NCBI GenBank assembly: GCA_029747015.1
Contig: JAKOGI010000081.1
Location: 806,001-870,000, forward strand
Direction: 5' to 3'
DNA from: Carnegiea gigantea
Lineage: Eukaryota; Streptophyta; Magnoliopsida; Caryophyllales; Cactaceae
Length of the DNA: 64,000 nt
Shown in pieces: positions 23,789-35,185 of the stretch. Position 1 is the first letter of the stretch; every line of letters starts with the position of its first letter. A program made the position numbers and the translations under genes. The notes under the pieces are model-generated. The model had not been told where the DNA came from, made no database searches, and was given only the letters and a program-made list of their open reading frames with translations.

Positions 23789-24317
23789 TGTTGGGTTTAT
23801 GGCCCAAATCTCTTTTACCAGCTACTTGGAATCTAAGATCATATTGTGTGTTTGAAATCTTCTATATTATGAAAATTATATTATTTTCATATTTTGGGTT
23901 GAAGATTTTTTTTCTTTTTGGAAAGATGAGGTTTGGTGATCAAGATACCGTGGTGGCTAGGGTTTCCTCATCCTAGCCTTCCTGCCCCTATATAAAGGGG
24001 ACATACCTAGGATCTAAAATCACTCCAGTACTCATACATACATTGAGAGGTAGAAGTACTTTGTGAGAGATTACAATAGAGAGGTTGTAATTCTACTCTT
24101 AGATCAAATCACTGTGGTGATTGTGATCGTGTTGTATTCTTCCTGCTCATAGTGAATTGTTCTGTGCTGTCGCCGTCCGTGGTTTTTCCCACATTGGATT
24201 TTCCACGTTAAATCTCTTGTCTTCTTATTTCTGTTTTCTGTTATTCACTTGAATTCTGAATCTCTAACTCATCCTATCACTTCCGCTATTATTGTTGCTC
24301 TAATATTATTCCTAACA
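23789..24317 (+). repeat. 3' LTR of the Copia element
   Basis: Starts TGTTGGGTTTATGGCCC and ends CCTAACA; alignable throughout with 21924-22454. A GC-rich stem-like stretch (about 23691-23750, CGCCCTTCGGGG and CACCCTTCGGGGTGCG) and a purine tract precede it. Confidence 0.9.
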
Positions 24318-24322
24318 GAACA

Positions 24323-24970
24323 AAGAATAGATAACAATCAAATTTCTAACATGGTACTCCCAGCATAATAAATCAAACTATCAGAGTTTCAAGAAATTAT
24401 ACCTTCCCAGTTTTTAGAGTCTCTCGTTAAGATATAGAGTCTTCTGATCTACCGCCACGTCATTCTTCTCATGGGCTTTACTGGCCTTACTTCGATCTTA
24501 AATTTTCTCTCTCACTTTGAGCTTCTTTAAACAAGAGGAGATAAAATTTTAAGAATTTCTGAATAGTTCTTTTTATTAGACGGGTTTTCCAAAAGGGAAG
24601 TTTAGAACAACATCTGCAGAACGCTGATTTGAGTGATCTTTTCTTTACTCAAATTGCCTTTGCTTCTATCATCTATGTTTACATATTTATATTCTTCAGA
24701 GGGATGAAAACCATCCGGTCTCTATTATTGTTAAAGCTATATATAAGGTTTTGTCAAAAGTTTTGGGCCCGCTATTGCCTCCTTTGCGGACTTTTGCTTG
24801 CCAAAAGTTGTCAGCAATTTTGTCTTGCAATTTGGGTGCTATAATTGTTGCTTGTCATTTTGTCAAAAAGTTGTGAATAGTTGATGGTGACGGCTGTCAA
24901 CAATAGTTGCTAGTTGTCTGATAGTGTCGGTAAAATTTTGACCTTACATCTATCTTGATAGTGGCAAAAT
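24323..24970 (-). promoter_or_regulatory. Viral intergenic region with promoter and leader (left copy)
   Basis: Equivalent to 35186-35913. On the minus strand a TATAAAT box (24685-24691) and an AATAAA-like polyadenylation word near 24573 sit between the transactivator-like gene and the primer-binding site, the usual place of the single pregenomic promoter. The leader was split by the Copia insertion. Confidence 0.6.
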
Positions 24971-26128
24971 CTAAGCTGTTCTCAGTAGTGCTTGCTTTTC
25001 ATCCTCTTTTCTAAGTAATTTCGTAAATTTGCGTTTAACAATGATAGATCCTTGAAAGTTCTCAGGTTCTAGTTGCAGGAGAAATGTTAATAGTTCATCA
25101 TCATAGTTGTCTTCTTGCATTCCTTCCTTGGTAATAAGGAAATAGTCCTTTTCTCCTAATAAACATTTCAATCTAGATATATAAAGATGATCTCCATGGC
25201 ATTTAACGGCTAAAGCTTCACTAGATCTTCTGTAACTTACCCATCGTTAAATCGAATCTTTCCAAAAGTTTTTGAAGCTTCAATATTTAGTTGGAAGTTT
25301 TCTGAGATAGAGCCAACTTGTATAATACTGACTATAGGGTAAATAATACTAGTTTCTGAATCTTTTTCCACAGGAAATAGTATGAAACTTTACATAAATT
25401 GAGCCTTTTTTGAGAGTTTTCAGTGTTTGGAGTAGATTTGTAGGGAAGTGAGATAATTCTGTGAGTTTGGGACCTGGACATACAAGGTCAATATATCCGT
25501 ATTTATAGAATTGGTAGATAATGGCTGGGTTAGCTCCGGTACAGGCTATGAGTCGAGTAAATAGAGATTTTCTTCCTCCACTGTAAAAAATTTATAGAGC
25601 TTCATTTAGTTTCCAACAAACTTGCTGGGTGGAGTTGTAGTATTCTGCAAAAAATGAATCACAGATATCAAAAGAAACAAATCGTTTAGTTTGTGTAGCT
25701 GATTGTATAGTTCTTTTAGATAATAGTTTTGCCTTGAGTTCTAGCATTTCCTTCTCTTTTTCAAGAAAGGGAGAGCTCGAACTAGGCTTAGTGGAAGCTG
25801 AAGTTGTAGTTTGTATAGTTGACGAAGTTGCTGGCTTCACAGAACTAGTGGATATCAATTGTGATGTAGTTGAGGATGTGGATCTAAAAGAATTAATAGT
25901 TTTCAGAAGTTCTGAAATAACAGTCCGTCCTTGTTCAAGATCATTTCTCATATCACCAATAATTTCTATAGTTCCTTTGGCAAGTTCATTAACTTCAGTT
26001 CGAACATTTGCAACAATATTTTGGACGCCAGTTTCTAGATGTTATAGATTCATCGTAACAGTTTCTAAATATTCATTGAAATCAATCGTGATGTCTTCAA
26101 GTTCTTTGAGTTTTCCTGGAGTCGTCAT
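24971..26128 (-). pseudogene. Transactivator-like (inclusion body) viral ORF, left copy
   Basis: ATG at 26126-26128 overlaps the end of the RT-RNase H frame, and broken frames extend to a stop at 24971. The N-terminal part is a hydrophilic coiled-coil-like stretch followed by a Ser/Thr-rich linker (SSTTSQLISTSS). The C-terminal part holds a GC(T)GA.P..IYQFYKYGYID.VYP-like block that resembles the core of caulimovirid translation transactivators. Position downstream of RT and upstream of the promoter fits. Assignment by position and weak similarity only. Confidence 0.55.
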
Positions 26129-27415
26129 TGTCGAGATATTCAGCCTCTCTTGTTAAATAATCTACAAGAAAGTTGTGATTTCCCGAACCATGGTCATAAA
26201 CATTGTTAAATTGAGATAAAAAAGTTTGTCATCTATGAAGTTTTCTCATAGGAGGTCCATTATCTAATATTATTTAACACTAGTAGTTGTTGCTTTGTTA
26301 TTAGTTAAAACCTTAAACGTTTTGGATAAAAGACATAATCTCAATTTTTTAATTCCTCGTATTATAGCTAAAATTTCTTTTTCCATGGTATTATAATTTT
26401 CTTCATTTTGAGAAAAAGTTCCGCTATGATATCCACATATTTCATTAAGATCGGTTTTTAGTGTCGCTGACCAGACTTTATCGGATGCATCAGTTTGTAT
26501 TATTGAATTATCTTCTAATTCAGTAATTTTAATTGTGGTAAATTTTCACATTCTTCTTTAAGATTTTTAACTATTTGAGTATGATGGTCACTCCATCCTT
26601 TTGTATTATTTTTTCTTAATAAACTTTGTAAGTCTTTCTTTAGGGACTGGCATAATTGAGTAGGCCTAAAAATTCTTGAGTTTTTTTTTTATTTCTTAGT
26701 TCATCTGGATATTCCATTATTTTTTTTCAAATATGATTTTGTAAAGATATACGGTTATATCCTAATTCAAATCCTAAGAATTCAAATTTTTCTTGTTTTA
26801 TAGTAGTTTTTTTCACGCTTAAACATATGTCTTCTTTGATTGCAGTTTCTGCAAATTGTTGGAGATGTCCCCTTCAAGTGTTGTAGAACTTATTAATATG
26901 TCATCAACATAAACTACAAGAAGTTAAGACGTCTAAAAGTATTATCCATCCTTCTTTAAAAGATTCCTGGTGCATTTTTTAGTTCAAATGGCATGACTAT
27001 CCATTCATGGAATCCTTGTGGAGTGCCAAATTCAATGTATCTGATGCTATCTTCTTCCATTTTTATTTGCCAGAAACTTGATTTACAGTCGAATTTTGAA
27101 AAATACTTTTCATTTTTTACAAGATTAATCAGAACTTCTTTATTAGGTAAAAAGTAACTATCGATCTTGGTGAATCGATTAAGCTTTTTATAGTTTATAA
27201 CCATTCTAGCTTTATTTCATCTTTTTTCAGCTTCATTCATGACCATAAAGGCTGGTGAGGAGTAGCTCCCTTTTGACGGACGTATTAATCCTTTTTCTAA
27301 TAATTCTTTAATTTGTATTGAAAATTCTCTTATATCTTCATGGTATGAAGCATAGGTTTTTCTTTAATATAAACCTTTTGAGTTATTTCTATTTTAGCTC
27401 TTGGATGTTCTGGTT
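26129..27415 (-). pseudogene. Viral reverse transcriptase-RNase H, left copy
   Basis: The minus strand encodes RT motifs VINYKKLNRFT, FDCKSSFWQIKME, FGTPQGFHEW, YVDDILIS (about 26890-26915) and further RNase H-like sequence, interrupted by several stops and frameshifts. The order and spacing match caulimovirid RT-RH. The right-arm homologue (32806-34067) is decayed at different positions. Confidence 0.85.
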
Positions 27416-28470
27416 TTCAAAATTGTAAAGGATTTTCAGAATAAATTTGTTTTAATTTGTTAATTAAATCTTCTTTTTTAATTATATTAATTTGGAAGAT
27501 AGGTTTTTGAAGTTGTATCGAGAGTGCAATTTGTTCATATCCCTGTCCACCACACTGTGTGCGTACTCTGTAAGGGTGTTTTAGAGTTGAAATTATTAGT
27601 GTATGTCTACATTTTGTAGTGAGATAGACAGTATAAGGGGTTTGGGTAAATTTAGATAATTGTTTAAGCAAAACATTGCCTAAAAGTATATCATATTCTG
27701 AGTTATACTATAATACTAGTGGAATATTAAGAATTTTATTTCCTAAAACAATTGATACATTACTTTGTACAAGTTCTAAATATATTGTTGTGGGATGAAC
27801 ACATTTAATTCTAATTTGGTGATTAGATGGAAGTTTTTCCCAGTTGGGTAATAGAAAATCTTGAAAAAGGTTACTTCTGATCCAGTATTTATTAAGGTGG
27901 TTGCAGTGATATCTAATTTTTTTACAGTTACGTCAATGTATGTAAGGATAGGTATATGAAGTTCTTTCATGATCTGTCAAGTATTATTACATTGCTCTTA
28001 TCAACTAAATGGATTTGATTAGGTTTTATATCATAGGTATCGAAATGATTCAAAAAGCTCATTTTGAGTAAAATATGGTAATGTTCATTATTGATAAAAT
28101 GATCAATATAACATTCATATTCTAGGAGAATAGAACTAGGAGTCTTCATCATTAGTTTGGATTTTTGATTAAGTGTAGATTTCCTTCCATCATGAGGAAA
28201 AAAAGTTATATTCAGATGCTGTGATAACTGGAAGGGGTAAAGGGATACACTGACATTGTGATGACCCAGTATCAATCAAGATTTTATTTTCAATCTAAGT
28301 TTGTCCATTGAAGTATTCTAGTTTAACTTGTAGGTTTTATTATTATTTGTTATGGTTATACTTTTAGGTTGAAATCTAGGTATTCTTGTCATACTAAAGC
28401 TTCTTGGTAAAGTTGATTGATTAGTTATCTGCATTCTTTTTGTTGTATAAGAAAGTCTAGGAGCTTCATA
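27416..28470 (-). pseudogene. Two consecutive retropepsin-like domains, left copy
   Basis: First domain: ILIDTGSSQC near 28255-28285, with a closing HILLKMSFLNHFDTYDI segment (27967-28275 frame). A second ATG then opens MKELHIPILTYIDV, with INTGSEV (catalytic Asp replaced by Asn) near 27880 and a GYDILLGN-type closing segment further on. Each stretch has both halves of a retropepsin fold. Both arms show the same duplication, so it predates them. Confidence 0.7.
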
Positions 28471-28559
28471 ACTAGTGGATGCTTCATCTTCATCTACTAA
28501 TTGAAAGTCTGTTAATGCAGGTAACTATGCTTCTTGCACAGGTGGTGCGATAATGGTGC

Positions 28560-29260
28560 TTACAGTTGAGAAAATTGGGTCTATAGTTATTTTTCCTGTT
28601 TGATGTACCTCTTTTATAGGAAAATTCGTGTTAGAAAAAATGTATAATCCTCTGTAATACAAAGATAATGCATCATTTTCTGGTTATAATCCAATACCTA
28701 TTAGAAGTTTAAATTATAGATTCAGAGTATCTTCAATATTTTTACTTCATAGAGTAACTGAGTAGTTTGGATAACATTCAAGGATTAACTTCTTATAATC
28801 ACATTTTCTTGTAGGGTTCCAAGATGACTGTTTTGAATGTTATAAAATCTTTGATCATGCAATGATAAAATGACTAGTGAATTAATACTTCTTTGAAACA
28901 GCCTTTTACAACAATTTGTATTCCTTGTAGATTAACATATTTAATTAATTTTCGATCTTTCGAGGGTTTTTGACTTAAGAATTTTTCAACTATCTCTTAA
29001 GTCATTTATCTTAATCTAATATGACCTTGTAGGTGTTGAACTTTAACTGGTTGTTCTATAGTGTATAATTTGAAATATCTAATCACTTTTCTAGTAAATA
29101 AATTATCTAGTTTTTTCATAAAATTCCTTGGATCTTTAAGTGATAAATCTGTTGCTATTATTTTTGAATATAATTTTTGATTGAATGTAATTATTCCAGC
29201 ATAGTTTTCATTATTTTCTTGCTCTTGTTGTTGGCTTGTATCTGTTTCTTCAGTATTCAC
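28560..29260 (-). pseudogene. Viral movement protein-like ORF, left copy
   Basis: 29006-29260 encodes NYAGIITFNQKL...LFTRKVIRYFKLYTIE, followed in broken frames by a SLHDQRF motif, the D-R signature of 30K-type movement proteins, which enlarge plasmodesmata for virus spread. A stop after LQGHIRLR and shifts beyond it disable the frame. Confidence 0.65.
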
Positions 29261-29299
29261 CTTCTGTTTCTAAAGAATTTTCCGTTTTAGACGCTTCTG

Positions 29300-30045
29300 T
29301 TTCTTTTTCTGAGCTAATAGATTCGTAACAGCTTGAAATTATATCATATTCTTTAAAATTTATTAGATAAAGATCTTCTTGAATTTTTTCAAATTCTTCT
29401 GAAAATAATTTTACTATGTTAGCTTTTCTTTTATAACATCTATAGATTTATGTTCAATTTCTCTACAATTCCAACATTGACATGAGGTTGGTTTTTTATT
29501 TCGTTTATAATATCTATTTTCCGGGTTAAAATCTTCTTGTAATAGTTTTTCATGTCGAAAATGTTTGCTACTTTTTTGAGGTTTATTTACTCATTTTTCA
29601 GTTTTTGCTTTATCCAATTTTGTTTTCTTTGGTTTGGTAGTCTTCTTTTTAGAAAATTTTCTTTTAGAATCTTTCTTGATGGAGTTTTAGTTATATTTTT
29701 TCTTTGGAGTTCTTTCCCTTTTTGGTTTGTAGTTAGGATAATTTTCATAGCCATATTGTCCTAGTTCTTTGATATCTTCATAACATAGAGTTACTTCTTT
29801 GATGTATCTTCTTTTGCTTCCTTGTAGACAGAGCTGAATCATTTCTCTATTTATTAAAGTTTGTACTGCGGCCACTGATCTAAAGATATTTGGATGTTTA
29901 GCAAATTCTTCAAATTTTTCAAAGAAATTTTTATTCCATGGGTTAGGAAACTTACTTAATAATAATTGAAGAATCATGAAGTTCATAGTAACATTTTCTA
30001 TGGAAATTATTTAATAATAATTGAATATAAGTTTCTTGCTTTTAG
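29300..30045 (-). pseudogene. Viral coat protein region with zinc knuckle, left copy
   Basis: 29687-29986 encodes KFEEFAKHPNIFRSVAAVQT...MIQLCLQGSKRRYIKEV and a Lys/Arg-rich tail, as in caulimovirid capsid proteins. A decayed CCHC knuckle (CQCWNCREIEHK) lies near 29460-29500. About 30 bp of local duplication (TTAATAATAATTGAA) is present near 29957 and 30010, unlike the right arm. Confidence 0.65.
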
Positions 30046-30127
30046 ATCTTAATTTTATAAGTTTTATTAACCTTTTGCACTTTAGTCGCTCAATTTTTGC
30101 TTATTTGCAACCAAAGTCCCTCCTTAC
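30046..30127. other. Central spacer of the palindrome
   Basis: About 80 bp between the two arms (TAGATCTTAATTTTATAAG ... AAAGTCCCTCCTTAC), with no counterpart seen in inverted orientation. It would form the loop of any hairpin transcript. Exact limits are uncertain by about 10 bp. Confidence 0.6.
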
Positions 30128-30876
30128 TATGAACTTTATGATTCCACAGAAAATCAAGAAACTTATCTTCAATTATTATTAAATAAATTTCCTAACCAAT
30201 GGAATAAATATTTCTCTGAAAAATTTGAAGAATTTGCTAAACATCTCAATATCTTTAGATTAGTAGCCGTAGTACAAACTTTAATAAATAGAGAAATGAT
30301 TCAACTCTGTCTACATGAAAGAAGAAGAAGATAATCAAAGAAGTAAATCTATGTTGTGAAGATATTAAAGAATCAGGACAATATGGCTATGAAAATTATC
30401 CTAATTACAAACCAAAAAGAAAAGAACTCCAAAGAAAAATATAAGTAAAACTCCATCAAGAAAGATATCTAAAAGAAAATTTTCTAAAAAGAAGACTATC
30501 AAACCAAAGAAAACAAAATTGGATACAGTAAAAACTGTAAAATCAGTAAATAAACCTCAAAAAAATAGTAAATATTTTCGATATGAAAAAATATTACAAG
30601 AAGATTTTAACCTGAAAAATAGATATTATAAACGAAATAAAAAACCAACCTCATGTTAATGTTGAAATTGTGGAGAAATTGGACATAAATTTATAGACTG
30701 TTATAAAAGAAAAGCTAACATAGTAAATTTATTTTCAGAAGAATTTGAAAAAATTCAAGATGATCTTTATCTGATAAATTTTAAAGAATATGACATAATT
30801 TAAAGCTATTGCGAATCTATTAGCTTAGAAGAAGAAACAAAAACATCTGAAATGGAAAATTCTTTAGAAACAGAAG
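30128..30876 (+). pseudogene. Viral coat protein region with zinc knuckle, right copy
   Basis: The frame beginning near 30128 gives ETYLQLLLNKFPNQW then KFEEFAKHLNIFRLVAVVQT, stopping after HERRRR near 30333; a Lys/Arg-rich region follows. The knuckle at about 30655-30700 reads C-stop-C-stop-NCGEIGHKFIDC, i.e. two codons have become stops while the CCHC spacing is kept. Homologous to the left arm in opposite orientation. Confidence 0.7.
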
Positions 30877-31570
30877 ATGAATACTGAAGAAACAGATACA
30901 ATCCAACAACAAGAGCAAGAAAATACTGAAAACTATGCTGGAATAATTACATTCAATCAAAAATTATGTTCAAAAATAATAACAATAGATTTATCACCTA
31001 AAGATCCAAGGAATTTTATGAAAAAATTAGATGATTTATTTACTAGAAAATTAATTAGATATTTCAAATTATACACTATAGAACAACCGGTTAAAGTTCA
31101 ACGCCTACAAGGTAATACTAGATTAAGATTAATGGCTGAAGAGATAATTGAAAATTTCTTAAGTGAAATACCCTCAAAAGATCGAGAATTAATTAAATAT
31201 ATTCATCTACAAGGAATACAAATTGTTGTAAAAGCCTGTTTCAAAGAAGGTATTAATTCACCAATCATTTTATCATTGCATGATCAAAGATTTTAAAAAC
31301 ATTCAAAACAGTCGTCTTGGAACCCTACTAGGGTATCTAATTTGTAAGAAGTTAATCTTTGAATGTTATCCAAACTATTCAGTTACTGTATGAAGTAAAA
31401 ATATTGAAGATACTCTTAATCTACAATTTAAACTTATAACAGATATTAGATTACAAACAGAAAATAATACATTATCTTTCTATTACAGAGGATTATTACA
31501 TTTTTTCCTAACATAAATTTTCTATAAAAGAGGTACATCAAATAGGAAAAATAACTATAGACCCAATATT
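30877..31570 (+). pseudogene. Viral movement protein-like ORF, right copy
   Basis: Open for 139 codons (30877-31296): NYAGIITFNQKL, LFTRKLIRYFKLYTIEQPVK, LIKYIHLQGIQIVVKACFKEG and the 30K-type SLHDQRF motif just before a stop. The C-terminal half is scattered over frames to about 31570. CP upstream of MP is the order seen in cavemo- and solendoviruses, unlike caulimoviruses where MP comes first. Confidence 0.7.
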
Positions 31571-31601
31571 CTCAACTGTAAGCATCATTATTGCACCACC
31601 T

Positions 31602-32174
31602 GTGCCAGAAACATGGTTACCTGCATTAACAGACTTTCAATTAGTAGATGAAGATGAAGCATCTATTAGTTATGAAACTCCTAGACTCTCTTATACAGAA
31701 AAAGGAATGCAGATAGCTAATCAATCAACTTTACCAAGAAGCTTTAGTATGACAAGAATATCTAGATTTCAACCTAAAAGTATAACCATGACAAATAGTA
31801 ATAAAACTTACAAAGTTAAACTGGAATACTTCAATGGACAAACTTGGATTGAAAATAAAATCTTGATTGATACTGGATCATCACAATGTCACTGTATCCC
31901 TTTACCCCTTCTAGTTATCATTGCGTCTGAGTATAACTTTTTTACTTATGATGGGAGAAAATCTACACTTGATCAAAAGTCCGAAATAATGATGAAGACT
32001 CCTAGTTCTATTCTCCTAGAATATAAATGTTATAGTGATCATTCTATCAATAATGAATATTGCCATATTTTACTCAGAATAAACTTTTTGGATCATTTCG
32101 ATACCTATGATATAAAACCTAATCAAATCACTTTAGTTGATAAGAGCAATGTAATAATACTTGACAGATTATGA
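31602..32174 (+). pseudogene. First retropepsin-like domain, right copy
   Basis: A 190-codon frame with the active-site motif ILIDTGSSQCHCIPL near 31860-31905 and a closing hydrophobic segment CHILLRINFLDHFDTYDI near 32060-32112. Both half-sites of an aspartic protease are visible. Ends four nucleotides past the next ATG (32171). Confidence 0.7.
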
Positions 32175-32812
32175 AAGAATTTCATATACCTATCCTTACA
32201 TACATTGATGTAACTGTAAAAGAATTAGATATCACTACAACCGCCCTAATAGATACTAGATCAGAAGTAATCTTTTTTCAAGATTTTCTATTACCCAACT
32301 GGAAAAAACTTTCATCCAATCGCAAAATTAGAATTAAAGGTGTTCATCCCACAACAACATATATAGAACTTGTACAAAGCAATGTATCAATTATTTTAGG
32401 AAACAAAATTCTTAATATTCCACTGGTATTACAGTATAACTCAGGATATGATATACTTTTAGACAATGATTTCCTTAAGCAATTGGCTAAATTTACCCAA
32501 ACCCCTTATACTATCTATCTCACTACGAAATGTAGACACACACTAAAAACTCCAACTCCAAAACACCCTTATAGAGTACGCGCAAAGCGTGATGGACAAG
32601 GATATGAACAAATTACACTCTCGACACAACTTCAAAAACCTATCTTCCAAATTAATATAATTTCAAAAGAAGATTTAATTCACAAATTAAAACAAATTTA
32701 TTCTGAAAATCCTTTACAATTTTGGAAACCAGAACATCCAAGAGCTAAAATAGAATTAACTCAAGAGGTTTATATTAAAGAAAAAGCTATGCTTTATACC
32801 CCGAAGATATAA
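32171..32812 (+). pseudogene. Second retropepsin-like domain, right copy
   Basis: 213 codons opened by ATG overlapping the preceding stop (ATGA). Active-site region reads ALIDTRSEV (DTG changed to DTR), followed by a flap-like region and YNSGYDILLDNDFLKQL, the usual second-half signature (often GxDxLLGxDFL). It leads directly into the RT. Probably the canonical caulimovirid protease, with the first domain being the extra one. Confidence 0.7.
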
Positions 32813-34067
32813 AAGAATTTTCAATACAAATTAAAGAATTATTAGAAAAAGGATTAATACGACTGTCAAAAGGAAGCTATTCCTCACGAGCCTTTATGGT
32901 TATGAATGAAGCTAAAAAATGACGAAATAAAGCTAGAATGCTTATAAATTATAAAAAGCTTAATCGATTCACCAAGACCGATAATTACTTTTTACCTAAT
33001 AAAGAAGTACTGATTAATCTTGTAAAAAATAAAAAGTATTTTTCAAAATTCGACTATAAATAAGGTTTCTGGCAAATAAAAATGGAAGAAGATAGCATCT
33101 GATACATCGGATTTAGCACTCCACAAGAATTCTATGAATGGATAGTCATGTCATTTGGACTAAAAAATACACCAAGAATCTTTCAAAGAAGGATGGATAA
33201 TGTTTTTAGGCATTTAACTCTTTTCTTGTAGTTTATGTTGATGACATATTAATAAGTTCTACAACACTTGAAGAATATCGAGAACATCTCCAACAATTTG
33301 CAGAAAATGCAATCAAAGAAGGCATATGTTTAAGCGAGAAAAAGCTACTATAGAACAAGAAAAAAATTAAATTCTTAGGATTTGAATTAGGATATAACGG
33401 TATATTTTTACAAAATCATATTTCAAGAAAAATAATAGAATATCCAGATGAATTAAGAACTAAGAAACAAATTCAAGCATTTTTAGGCCTACTCAATTAT
33501 GCCAATGCCTATATCGCTGATTTAGCAAAGAAAAAGAAAGACTTACAAAGTTTATTAAGAAATAATATAAAAACGTGGAGTGACCATCATACTCGAATAG
33601 TTAAAAATCTTAAAGAAGAATGTAAAAATTTTCCACAATTAAAATTACCCGAACCAGAAGATAATTTAATAATACAAACTGATGCATTCGGTAAAGTCTG
33701 GTCAGCAGTATTAAAAACTGATCTTAATGAAATACGTGGATATCATAACGGAACTTTTTCTCAAACTGAAAAAAATTATAATACTATGAAAAAAGAAATT
33801 TTAGCCATGATACGAGGAATTAAAAAATTGAAATTATTTCTTTTACCTAAAACGTTTAAGGTTTTAACCGATAACAAAGCACCAACTACTTTTGTTAAAT
33901 AGGTATTAGATAATGGACATCATATGAGAAAATTTTATAGATGGCAAACTTTTTTATCTCAATTTAACGCTGTTTAGGAGCATGTTTCAGGAAATCACAA
34001 CTTTCTTGCAGATTATTTAACAAGAGAGGCTGAATATCTCGATAATGACGACTCCAAAAAAACCTAA
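32806..34067 (+). pseudogene. Viral reverse transcriptase-RNase H, right copy
   Basis: Frames carry LLEKGLIR.SKGSYSSRAFMV, FW(Q)IKMEEDS, YVDDILIS (about 33232-33256), FLGLLNYANAYI (connection) and the RNase H segment QTDAF...WSAVLKTD. In-frame stops occur at about 32922, 33061, 33899 and 33975, plus frameshifts near 33225 and 33360. Ends TAA at 34065-34067, overlapping the next ATG (34045). Confidence 0.85.
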
Positions 34068-35185
34068 AGAACTTGAAGACATCACGTTGATTTCAATGAA
34101 TATTTAGAAACTATTACGGTGAATCTAGAACATCTGCAAACTAGCGCCCAAAAACATTGTTGCAAATGTTTGAACTGAAATTGACGAAGTCGCTAAAGAA
34201 ACTACAGAAATTATTAGTGAAATGAGAAAGGAACTTGAACAAGGACGGACTATTATTTCAGAACTTCTAAAAACTATTAATTCTTTTAGATCCACATTCT
34301 CAACTATATCACCATTGATATCTACTAGTTTTGCGAAGCCAGCAACTTCATCAACTATACAAACTACAACTTCAACTTCCACTTAGCCTAGTTCGAGTTT
34401 TCCCTTTCTTGAAAAGAGAAGGAAATGCTGGAACTCAAGGCGAAACTATTATCTAAAAGAACTATAGAATCAACTACACAAGCTAAACGATTTGTTCCTT
34501 TTGATATCTATGATTCATTTTTTGCAAAATATTACAAGACCACCTAGCAAGTTTATTGGAAACTAAACGAAGCTCCACAAATTTTTTACAGTTGAGGAAA
34601 ATCTCGATTTGCTCGACTCACAGGCTGTACAGGAGCTGACCCAACCATCATCTACCAATTCTATAAATACGGATATATTGACCTTGTATATCCAGATTCC
34701 AAACTTATAGAATTATCTCACTTCCCTACAAATCTACTCCAAACACTAAAGACTCTCAAAAAAGGCTCAATTTATGTAAAGTTCCATACTATTCCCTCGG
34801 AAAAAGATCCAGAAACCGATATAGTTTTCCCTATAGTCAGTATTATACAAGTTCGCTATATCCCAGAAAACTTAAACTAAATATTGAAGCTTCAAAAACT
34901 TTTGAAAAGATTCGATCTGACGAATCATGGGCAAATTACAGAAGATCTAGTGGAGCTTTAGCTGTTAAATGCCATAGAGATCGTCTTCATATATCTGGAT
35001 TGAAATGTTTATTAAGAGAAAAAGACCATGTCCTTATAACCAAGGAAGGAATGCAAGAAGATAAATATGATGATGAACGGTTAACGTTTCTCCTGCAATT
35101 GGAACCTGAGAACTTTCAAGGATCTACCATTGTTAAACGCAGATTTACGGAACTACTCAGAAAGAGGACAAAAAGCAAGCACTAA
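34045..35185 (+). pseudogene. Transactivator-like (inclusion body) viral ORF, right copy
   Basis: ATG at 34045-34047 overlaps the RT frame by 23 nt. Broken frames give an acidic/lysine-rich helix (IISEMRKELEQGRTIISELL), a Ser/Thr-rich linker, a TGCTGADPTIIYQFYKYGYI block and an NFQGSTIVKRRF segment ending at 35185. Matches 24971-26128 in inverted orientation. Function inferred from position and weak resemblance to caulimovirid transactivators. Confidence 0.55.

Larger units (their letters stand above)
21924..24317 (+). mobile_element. Copia-type LTR retrotransposon lacking pol (TR-GAG-like)
   Basis: 2,394 bp, TG...CA ends, flanked by the 5-bp target duplication GAACA (21919-21923, 24318-24322). 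The undisturbed target is visible in the right viral arm (35846-35857, TTTGTTCAAATA). LTRs of 531 and 529 bp enclose a tRNA-Met-like primer site (TGATATCAGAGC, 22458-22469) and only gag, zinc knuckle and protease/GAG-preintegrase remnants. No integrase, RT or RNase H is present. The two LTRs differ at roughly twenty positions by eye, so the insertion is not recent. Confidence 0.92.
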
